Assembly (NCBI GenBank): GCA_009692265.1
Contig: SHZM01000003.1
Span: forward strand, 1 to 64,000
Length of the DNA: 64,000 nt
Source of the DNA: Gammaproteobacteria bacterium
GTDB lineage: Bacteria > Pseudomonadota > Gammaproteobacteria > Ga0077536
Direction of reading: 5' to 3'
The translations under genes and the position numbers were made by a program. Shown piece after piece: positions 44,788 through 51,921 of the stretch (the first letter of the stretch is position 1; every line of letters begins with the position of its first letter). Under the pieces are notes generated by a model. It was not told the origin of the DNA, searched no databases, and was given only the letters and a program-made list of their open reading frames with translations.

Positions 44788-45567
44788 ATGCCTCGCCTGT
44801 CTCAACTAAGCCGTAGCATCAAAGATAAAGTTGCGCTCGTCACCGGCGCCGCGAGCGGCATGGGACGCGCTACGGCCCATCTCTTCGCCGACGAGGGCGC
44901 ACGGGTCGCGGTCACTGATCTCGACATGGGAAAGGTGCAATCAGTAGTCGACGAAATCACCCACGCAGGCGGCACGGCGCATGGCTGGGTATTGGATGTC
45001 GCGAATGCCGAACATCGCCAGAGCGTTGTGCGCGAGATCACCACCCGGTGGGGTGGACTCGACATTCTGGTCAATAACGCGGGGGTCGTCTTCGAGTCCG
45101 CCCTCGAAGATCCGGAATTCGAATCTCGATGGGCAAAGACTTTTGCAGTGGTGGTGACTGCACAAGCGCAATTAGTGCGCGAATGCTTACCACATTTGAC
45201 GAAATGTGGTGCTGGTCGCGTGGTCAATATCGCCTCGACCGAAGCGCTAGGAGCGACTAAGGGAATAAGCGCTTATACCGCGAGCAAAACCGGCGTCATC
45301 GGCTTGACGCGCTCACTTGCCGTGGAACTCGCGAGCCGCGGGATAACTGTGAATTGTATTTGTCCGGGGGCGGTTCGTACGGGAATGACCGCGAATATTT
45401 CCGACGAGCACAAGCAAGAATTTGCGCGCCGAAGAGTGGCGTTGAAGCGCTATGCAGATCCGGAGGAAATCGCCCACATGACCTTGAGCTTGGTCTTGCC
45501 GGCGGCCTCATATCTCACTGGCGTGGCCATTCCGGTAGATGGCGGCCTCACAATTAAGAATGCCTGA
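44788..45567 (+). CDS. SDR family oxidoreductase
   Basis: 259 residues from ATG 44788, chosen because AAGGAG lies six bases before it; the frame extends 15 codons upstream. It has 'VALVTGAASGMGRATAHLF', 'ILVNNAGVVFES', 'GRVVNIASTEALGATKGISA', catalytic YTASKTG and 'SYLTGVAIPVDGGLT'. It ends the plus-strand acyl-CoA run. Its stop codon is the start of a 23-base inverted repeat. Confidence 0.87.
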   Translation: MPRLSQLSRSIKDKVALVTGAASGMGRATAHLFADEGARVAVTDLDMGKVQSVVDEITHAGGTAHGWVLDVANAEHRQSVVREITTRWGGLDILVNNAGVVFESALEDPEFESRWAKTFAVVVTAQAQLVRECLPHLTKCGAGRVVNIASTEALGATKGISAYTASKTGVIGLTRSLAVELASRGITVNCICPGAVRTGMTANISDEHKQEFARRRVALKRYADPEEIAHMTLSLVLPAASYLTGVAIPVDGGLTIKNA

Positions 45568-45679
45568 ACCTAAATAGCTGAGCGCAAATGTCGGTCAGTT
45601 TAGGGGTGCCTCGTTCCGCACCGGTGCTGCGCTTTGCCGAGCATCAAGTGGCGCATATTTGCGCTCAGCTATTTAGGTT
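45567..45679. repeat. 23-bp perfect inverted repeat enclosing 67 bp
   Basis: The arm at 45567-45589 starts AACCTAAATAGCTGAGCG and its exact reverse complement occupies 45657-45679. The left arm begins on the last base of the SDR stop codon. No T tract follows. It may be a miniature transposable element or a long transcription-ending structure. Confidence 0.7.
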
Positions 45680-45833
45680 GAGGGCTACCGTCTCGGTTAT
45701 CGTGAATCATTCCCAAAGAGGACGTACTTATCGCTGGCGAGGGCTCAAGGATTTCGCGCGCAAGCCGCTCTACTGACGAACGCTGATTGCGCTGACGCCG
45801 CGCCGTAGCCTTTCACGGAGTGAAGAGATTCGT

Positions 45834-46511
45834 ATGCCAACACAAAAACACCCGCTTCAATTCGATCCTCTGTTCGGGCGCGGCTTCGCCCGCTTGGAGG
45901 CGCGCGAACCGCTAACTGTAGAGTCCACTGAGCGCCGCAATGACGGCGGTGAATTTCTGGCGATGCTCGGCCGCCAGATGCACGAGTTGACTGAAAAAGC
46001 AGAATCCTCCGCGGACGTGCTCTCCCGTATCGATCTCTGGAGCCGCTATTCCGAAGCTGGCCTGTGGGCTATAGCAATCCCGGCGTCCGGCCAGATCACG
46101 GACGATACGCCCTGCTACTGGTCGCCGCGTTGCGGTCAGCTGGCGGGTTACACACGCGCAACTGATTTTCTACCAGTTTGGAGCAGTTGGTCGTCATTGA
46201 TCCACCCAGCGGACCAAGCAGCGACCCACGAGGCTTTCATGCTGCACCTACACGATCGTAGTGGCCGTACCCCATTCAATGCCGAATACCGGCTGAGGCT
46301 CAGCGTGGGCGGATATCGGTGGTTCCCTAGTACCGGCGATAGCAAACGCGATGAGACTGGCAAAGCAATCTGTTGCGGCGGTTCAATTACTTACATTCAC
46401 CACGAGAGAACGCAGGCTGAGCCGACCGAGCATCTCGACACGCCGCATCGCAACGAGGTTCGCTCGCTCAACGCATCGCTCGCGGAATTGACTGCAGCGG
46501 TACGCGGATAA
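45834..46511 (+). CDS. PAS-domain protein (orphan sensor fragment)
   Basis: A 225-residue protein with one PAS_3-type fold at about residues 70-190: 'WAIAIPASGQITDDTPCYWS', 'SSWSSLIHPADQAATHEAFM', 'DRSGRTPFNAEYRLRLSVGG' and 'YRWFPSTGDSKRDETGKAIC'. This is the sequence type found at the N-terminus of some methyl-accepting chemotaxis proteins and of sensor kinases. No kinase, cyclase or MCP signalling domain follows. It could be a stand-alone sensor or the 5' remnant of a longer receptor. Confidence 0.65.
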   Translation: MPTQKHPLQFDPLFGRGFARLEAREPLTVESTERRNDGGEFLAMLGRQMHELTEKAESSADVLSRIDLWSRYSEAGLWAIAIPASGQITDDTPCYWSPRCGQLAGYTRATDFLPVWSSWSSLIHPADQAATHEAFMLHLHDRSGRTPFNAEYRLRLSVGGYRWFPSTGDSKRDETGKAICCGGSITYIHHERTQAEPTEHLDTPHRNEVRSLNASLAELTAAVRG

Positions 46512-46715
46512 GCGGGCGCGATCGAGGGGCCTTCCTCTTTGTTGCCTGTGACGGCCGAGATCGTTGACGACGAGTAAGCAGCGCACCTGTTAACGTTATT
46601 GCCGCACTTCCTGCGCACTAACGTGGAACGCCCTGCGCTTTTCTACCTAATGACGCCGCTGGAATAAGCCCCTGCACTCCCGTTCGTTACCGACGGTAGT
46701 AATTGGGGAAAACCA

Positions 46716-47132
46716 ATGCGGCCGCCCCAAACTGAACCTTTGAACGTCAAGAAGCAACACGCTATTTCGCGTCAGTACGGCGCGGCGGCGGCGTTTCGGC
46801 AGCATACAGCGCTATATGCAGAGGCGTCGGCTCGCCTGCAAGTCGACAGTAGTCGAATTCGTCAACAACTCCGCGCGCGCTCACCCTTTGGAATAGAACA
46901 TAACGGGCAATGGCGCTTGCCCCTGTTTCAGTTTGAACGTGATGATACGCTTCCCGGTCTAGGAGACGTGTTGCACGCGCTGCCCACTGATCTCACGGCG
47001 CTTGATGTCGCCAAATGGTTCATCACGCCGAGTCTTGATCTCGAGCACCGCGACAAAACCTTAAGTCCTCGCCAGTGGTTGCTCCGCGGCCTCGACGTTG
47101 AACGGGTGTGTGATCTCGACCGCGATCTTTAA
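46716..47132 (+). CDS. Xre/MbcA/ParS-like antitoxin
   Basis: A 138-residue protein. The C-terminal half ('LPGLGDVLHALPTDLTALDV', 'TLSPRQWLLRGLDVERVCDL') resembles the toxin-binding domain of antitoxins paired with RES-domain toxins (LSPxxWLxxGxDPxxVxxLA). The gene directly downstream is the wreck of such a RES toxin. The antitoxin frame itself appears intact. Assignment depends partly on this pairing. Confidence 0.65.
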   Translation: MRPPQTEPLNVKKQHAISRQYGAAAAFRQHTALYAEASARLQVDSSRIRQQLRARSPFGIEHNGQWRLPLFQFERDDTLPGLGDVLHALPTDLTALDVAKWFITPSLDLEHRDKTLSPRQWLLRGLDVERVCDLDRDL

Positions 47133-47157
47133 ACCTAGAAACGGTGGTTGATCGTTC

Positions 47158-47576
47158 GTGGCGAAACTTCCGATTCGGCCCGCGGCAACTTCGCTCGCGG
47201 GAATCCCACCGATTTTGCATCGTATTCGCGCAGGTACACCACTCGCTCGCCATTTTTGATCTCGCAAAGGATTGCGATCTGCTTGACCTATCGGGAGTCT
47301 TTCCAACTCAGATTGGCGCTTCGATAGCTCTCAACAGCGGATCACGTCAGCGCGGGCCTCTGGGCTCGTACGCTCTACGCAGCGTACCCTACAGCGCTGG
47401 GCTTTTATTACGGCGCTTCGATACATGGCAACCGCCCATGTGTCGTATTCAACGACCGCGCGATTCCCCAGCGGATCTTGCCGACACATCCAAGATTTAA
47501 CCGGCCACTTACGGATCCGGCACTACTTCCATTATTGAATAATGGCGCACGGCGTTTGAACTACACGTTGCGATGA
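47158..47576 (+). pseudogene. RES-domain toxin, multiply frameshifted
   Basis: Three reading frames in succession give RES-family sequence. From GTG 47158: 'PAATSLAGIPPILHRIRAG'; then 'LLDLSGVFPTQIGASIALNS'; then 'AGLWARTLYAAYPTALGFYY', 'GASIHGNRPCVVFNDRAI' and 'LNNGARRLNYTLR' to TGA at 47574-47576. RES toxins modify NAD. At least two frameshifts break the gene, so the toxin is surely inactive, leaving the antitoxin alone. Confidence 0.7.
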
Positions 47577-47580
47577 TTAT

Positions 47581-48515
47581 TTAGACCGAATATTTCGGCT
47601 CCATCGTGCGCAACGAGATGACTCCCAGCATGTAGTACGCCTCGGCGACGGCAGGCCCCTCCAGTTGGGATTATCCGTCGTGGAAGCGGCGCAATATCGA
47701 CGTGATGACGAGATCATCGATCGGCGCAGCGCGGTCGCGCGTGCGGCGAAACAAAGGCGTTGCAGCATTAAACAGTTTGCGCGCGGCGGCGTCGATAATT
47801 CCGGCCTCAACAAGCTTAGTCGTTCACGCCAGTAGGCGACACGTTTTTTTAGGTAAAACGGTGCGTCGATGGGTTGTTCGAACTGATGCAGCAAGTGATC
47901 CACACGTTCCGGCGCCGCGGCCACGCCCAGCGCGATCGAGATCGATAGCATCCTCCGATGGCGCCAACAGCTTGTGCTCGAACGCGCTAAGCGCCGCATC
48001 GAACTGGCGCGTCGCCACATAGAGCTGCGCGAGTTCAGTGCAGTCGAAGATATCGGTGTTGACCCGCCTTAGAAGACGCTGACTGAACTCGTTACGCGGA
48101 CTTGATTGAAGCTGAGAATAACAGGCCACGCAATGCTGCGTCATTTTCATCAGCGAGAAGAAAGCGGACAAGGGCTACTCTTCTTTGAAAGATTCGTCAA
48201 TATCGTGCACCGTCTCGTCGAAAGAGCGCGCCAGGTAGCGGAACTCCGGTGAGCGTTTAGCGGTGTGTACGACCAACGCGGCGGACGATCTACGCAGTAC
48301 TGCAAGTTTGCCGTCGATTAGTTCGCGATCCCATTCTGACGAAACTCCCACCTCGCCTACGCTGAGCGGCAATAGATAGGCAATCGCTTCAAACACCACG
48401 CATGATCTGGCGTGTTTCTTCAGAGGCCGTGGTGCGGCACGAGAAGCCGATGGTGAAAGTGCTTACGCAAACTGCAATGGCACCCATCAGTGCGCGGTCG
48501 TGTAGCTTGACCAAA
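47581..48515 (-). pseudogene. decayed c-type cytochrome/TPR-like protein
   Basis: Pieces in several frames follow one another: 'FTIGFSCRTTASEETRQIMR', 'VFEAIAYLLPLSVGEVGVSS', 'RSPEFRYLARSFDETVHDID', 'SLMKMTQHCVACYSQL', 'ELAQLYVATRQFDAALSAFE', 'DAPFYLKKRVAYWRERL', 'AAARKLFNAATPLFRRTRD', and finally 'AVAEAYYMLGVISLRTMEPK'. CVACY stands where CxxCH of a heme c site is expected. TAA at 47671 replaces a codon before 'SQLEGPAVAEAYY'. At least three frameshifts plus these changes mark a dead gene. It probably encoded a periplasmic heme protein with helical repeats. Confidence 0.6.
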
Positions 48516-49053
48516 GGAGGCCTTTTTTTTGCAAATGATCTGGGGCACCATCATTGGGCTTTAGCCGCGACGCGCTTTGATCACGATCAGATCAGGCTAC
48601 ATTATTCGCCAACCGCACTAGCCGGCGCCGCGCGCCCCACGTGCCGGGATTCGGTTCGAACACGTCGGCGCACGGCGTGCCCTACGCCATCGGCGTATCG
48701 ACGAGATAGTGAAATGCCGATATCCCGTACGTTGCCCGTATTCCATTTTCACGCATGTGCCTGTGGAGTCTATGGCACGTCAATAGTCGACTATGTATGA
48801 AGAATCAGCGGTAATGGTCAGGCGAGTTGGACTGAATTTTAGCGAGGCGATTAAAGTGACTCGCTTGAGCGAAATGAGATCGCATAAGCGGCAACAACTT
48901 GCGAAATTTTTAGAAGCGACTGATCAATCGACGAACGCAAATGATCGTGGCGGACTGGCAACTAGGTATGTATTTTCGCGAATGCGAATTACCTGAAATT
49001 TGCCTAAATCCAGAAAATCGGGTTTCGGTTAATCGGTAACAAATTGATTTTAA
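48516..49053. other. intergenic region without recognised genes
   Basis: About 540 bases between the decayed cytochrome gene and tRNA-Glu. A 67-codon open frame at 48793-48996 has no family-like sequence and no good ribosome site, so I do not call it. Confidence 0.5.
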
Positions 49054-49129
49054 TGGCGTCCCCAGGGGGACTCGAACCCCCGTTACCGCCGTGAAAGGGC
49101 GATGTCCTAGGCCACTAGACGATGGGGAC
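49054..49129 (-). tRNA. tRNA-Glu(TTC)
   Basis: 76 bases including an encoded CCA. The acceptor stem GTCCCC pairs with GGGGAC, the anticodon loop is TTTCACG with anticodon TTC, and the T-arm contains GGTTCGAGTCC. It lies downstream of tRNA-Ala and gltX on the same strand. Confidence 0.95.
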
Positions 49130-49162
49130 AGAATACAGTTTGCGAATCGAGTTAGACGGAAC

Positions 49163-49238
<76 letters not shown>

Positions 49239-49342
49239 AGATTTCCGTGTTTCACGACGGTCCGCACAGGGAGGCGCGAAATTACGCGAGCACCCTGGGA
49301 GTGTCAAGCCAAATTCCCTAATTAACCCTCTCGCGGCACCGA

Positions 49343-50761
49343 CTAGCCGGGCTTCGCTGAACTCGACTCGCAATAAGCTACTGCGCGGCCAATTCGAGCC
49401 AGGCACCGATCGCGTCCTAGCAGCGCGAGGCTGACATCAATCGCAGGCGACGCGGTGCCGCCAGTCACGGCGACTCTTAGCGGTTGCGCTACTTGCCCGA
49501 GCTTTAGTCCGAGCGAAGTTGCAACAGCTTCCACCGCGGCATGCAATATGGGCTTGTCCCAGGGCTCGACGGCAGTTAACGTCGCCGCAAGGGCTCTCAA
49601 TACGGGAAGCGCCTCCGCAGTCAGAATCTTTTGCGCCGCGGCCGGCTCGAACTCAATGGACTCACCAAAGAACGACCGACTCTTGTCGACAATTTCAAGC
49701 AACGTTTTTGCGCGCGTGCGTTGGGCCTCGATGGCGTCTTCCAAACTTGGGCCCACCGCGGAATCAAGTTCGGCCGCGACGAAATAAGGTCGACTCGCGG
49801 CGATCAGCCGCTCCAATGGCGCGCTCTGCAAATACTGTTGATTGACCCACAGGAGCTTGTCGCGGTTGAAACTCGCCGCCGACTTATTGATCGCATCGAT
49901 GTCGAATTTCTCGATCAACTCATCGAGTGAGAAAATCTCGTCGTCTCCGTGCGACCAACCAAGGCGGACCAGGTAGTTCAGCAACGCTTCTGGAAGAAAA
50001 CCTTCGTCGCGATATTGCGTCACGCTGACCGCGCCGTGGCGCTTGGAAAGCTTCTTGCCATCGGGCCCATTGATCATCGGCACATGCGCGTACACCGGAC
50101 GGACTCCACCAAGCCCTTCCAGAATGTGGACTTGACGTGGGGTGTTATTGAGATGGTCATCGCCGCGAATCACATGCGTGATCCCCATGTCGATATCATC
50201 GACCACCACGGCCAAGTGATAAGTCGGCGTGCCATCGGAGCGTGCGATGATCAAATCGTCCAATTCATCGTTAGCGAACACGACATCGCCGTGGACGCGA
50301 TCGGCAACGATTAAATTACCGTCCTGCGGGGTTCGGAAGCGAACGACGGTGCCGGCGCCGGCCGGCCCTGGGCCGCTACGCTCGCGGCAATGCCCGTCGT
50401 AACGCGGTTTCTCCTTGCGCGCCATTTGCTCATTGCGCATCGTTTCCAGTCGATCCTTGCTGCAATAACAGTGATAGGCCTTCCCCTCGCGGATGAGTTG
50501 ATCGATCGCGCCGTGGTAACGATCGAAACGCTGAGTTTGAAAATAGGGGCCGTCATCGTAATCGAGGCCTAACCACTGCATGCCCTCGAAAATCGCGTCA
50601 ACCGCAGCCTGAGTGGAGCGTTCACGATCCGTGTCCTCTATTCGAAAGACCATGCGCCCGCCGTGCCGGCGTGCGTAGAGCCAATTGAACAATGCAGTGC
50701 GTGCACCACCGATGTGTAAGTAGCCCGTCGGACTAGGCGGAAAGCGGGTAACGACAGCCAT
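49343..50761 (-). CDS. gltX: glutamate--tRNA ligase
   Basis: A 472-residue class I aminoacyl-tRNA synthetase. The HIGH motif appears as 'SPTGYLHIGGARTALFNW', the KMSKS motif as 'GKKLSKRHG'. 'MVFRIEDTDRERSTQAAVDA' and 'YHCYCSKDRLETMRNEQM' (a zinc-site region) and 'HVIRGDDHLNNTPRQVHILE' are family-typical. It charges tRNA-Glu with glutamate. Its own substrate tRNA lies just downstream on the same strand, the arrangement also known in Pseudomonas. The length is normal and there is no damage. Confidence 0.96.
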   Translation of the reverse strand: MAVVTRFPPSPTGYLHIGGARTALFNWLYARRHGGRMVFRIEDTDRERSTQAAVDAIFEGMQWLGLDYDDGPYFQTQRFDRYHGAIDQLIREGKAYHCYCSKDRLETMRNEQMARKEKPRYDGHCRERSGPGPAGAGTVVRFRTPQDGNLIVADRVHGDVVFANDELDDLIIARSDGTPTYHLAVVVDDIDMGITHVIRGDDHLNNTPRQVHILEGLGGVRPVYAHVPMINGPDGKKLSKRHGAVSVTQYRDEGFLPEALLNYLVRLGWSHGDDEIFSLDELIEKFDIDAINKSAASFNRDKLLWVNQQYLQSAPLERLIAASRPYFVAAELDSAVGPSLEDAIEAQRTRAKTLLEIVDKSRSFFGESIEFEPAAAQKILTAEALPVLRALAATLTAVEPWDKPILHAAVEAVATSLGLKLGQVAQPLRVAVTGGTASPAIDVSLALLGRDRCLARIGRAVAYCESSSAKPG

Positions 50762-50856
50762 TGCAAAAGCCTGATAAAAGAGTGCCGGCGATTATAGGGA
50801 CTCTCTAAATTGACCGCCCTACCCACGCCGCCTAGAATGCGGCGACCCACCAATCA

Positions 50857-50931
50857 GGGCGATTAGCTCAGCGGGAGAGCACTGCCTTCACACGGCAGGG
50901 GTCAGTGGTTCGATCCCACTATCGCCCACCA
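50857..50931 (+). tRNA. tRNA-Val(CAC)
   Basis: 75 bases including CCA. Acceptor GGGCGAT pairs with ATCGCCC; the anticodon stem CTGCC/GGCAG encloses TTCACAC (anticodon CAC); the T-loop is GGTTCGATCCC. Its 3' half is repeated in degenerate form at 57212-57256, marking it as an integration site. Confidence 0.94.
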
Positions 50932-51353
50932 ACCAGATCAACTCGTTACGATCCAAGCATTAAGCCTATTCGAATTCGTTGCCACAAATTTGCCACATCG
51001 CGCGTTATGCCGGCGGCAATTTGAGGCTAGCCCCGCTCGATGTCCATTCGATGCCAATTGATGATGCGCGATTGATGCGGGTGGATGTCCCAAATTTTTG
51101 CCACGCAAACTCCGGCCCTCAAAATGCCGGACGTAATTCACCCGGCGAGGGCACTTGAGAGCAATATTCGGCACTTCGTCAGCAATGACGTGCGATTTGG
51201 TGCTGGGCCTCTGCACTAGCCCTAATGAAGCATAACAGATAGGCTAAAGGTTCAACGCTGCCGGGTAAAAACAGCGCAGCTACACGTCAACACGATGACC
51301 CCGACTAATTTCAACAATTCGACGGGGTCCCCGATTGATGCTCCGGGGGAACC

Positions 51354-51909
51354 ATGCTGAACGCGACTAAGAACAAGCCCCTCGCGACCACGATTACCAG
51401 GTCGCTGCCGCGACCAATCTGGTTCACCGAAAACCTCCAGGGGTGCGCAATGTCGAGCGCCTACCTTGACGATTTCCGTTTTCTTGAGGAGTATCACGAC
51501 GCCGTCGCGAGGCCCAGGTGTTGCGTGAGACAACGAAAATGTGGTGCCACACCTGTTGGGGCAACCCCTATGCCCAGAACCTGGGTTATGGTTCGAAGTA
51601 CAAACCGGTGCTGCGTTATCTCGAACAGCTCGACGTGGACGTGCTGACTTTCGAGATGAAGTACGCAGACTTCCTCGAACTCAACGAAGTCGCCGCGGCC
51701 ATCGGCAGGGACAAGGAAATTGCGCTCGGCATGATTTCGCAGCGCTCCTTGCAGATCGAAACGCCAGACGAGGTTGCGCACGATATCCGAGGCGCGCATG
51801 CCTTCAACAAGATGGTATCGCTAGTGCGCGGTGCGAATATCGTACGGCAGAGCTGGGTCTGCCCGAGGGGGACATCTTGGCGACACGGCAGAACCTCGCG
51901 TTTCTCTGA
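51354..51909 (+). pseudogene. MetE-like methyltransferase, internally deleted and frameshifted
   Basis: The N-terminal piece (51354-~51515) reads 'LATTITRSLPRPIWFTENLQ' and 'DDFRFLEEYHDAVA', as in short cobalamin-independent methionine-synthase-like proteins. About 180 residues of the middle are missing. The C-terminal piece, in another frame, has 'VDVLTFEMKYADFLELNEVA' and 'MISQRSLQIETPDEVAHDIR'; a further one-base loss near 51850 shifts the last part into a third frame ('ELGLPEGDILATRQNLAFL', stop at 51909). It ends 12 bases before the dimethylglycine-dehydrogenase-like gene, so it was probably the first gene of that operon and a methyl-group partner. Confidence 0.7.
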
Positions 51910-51921
51910 ACAAGGTCCGCA

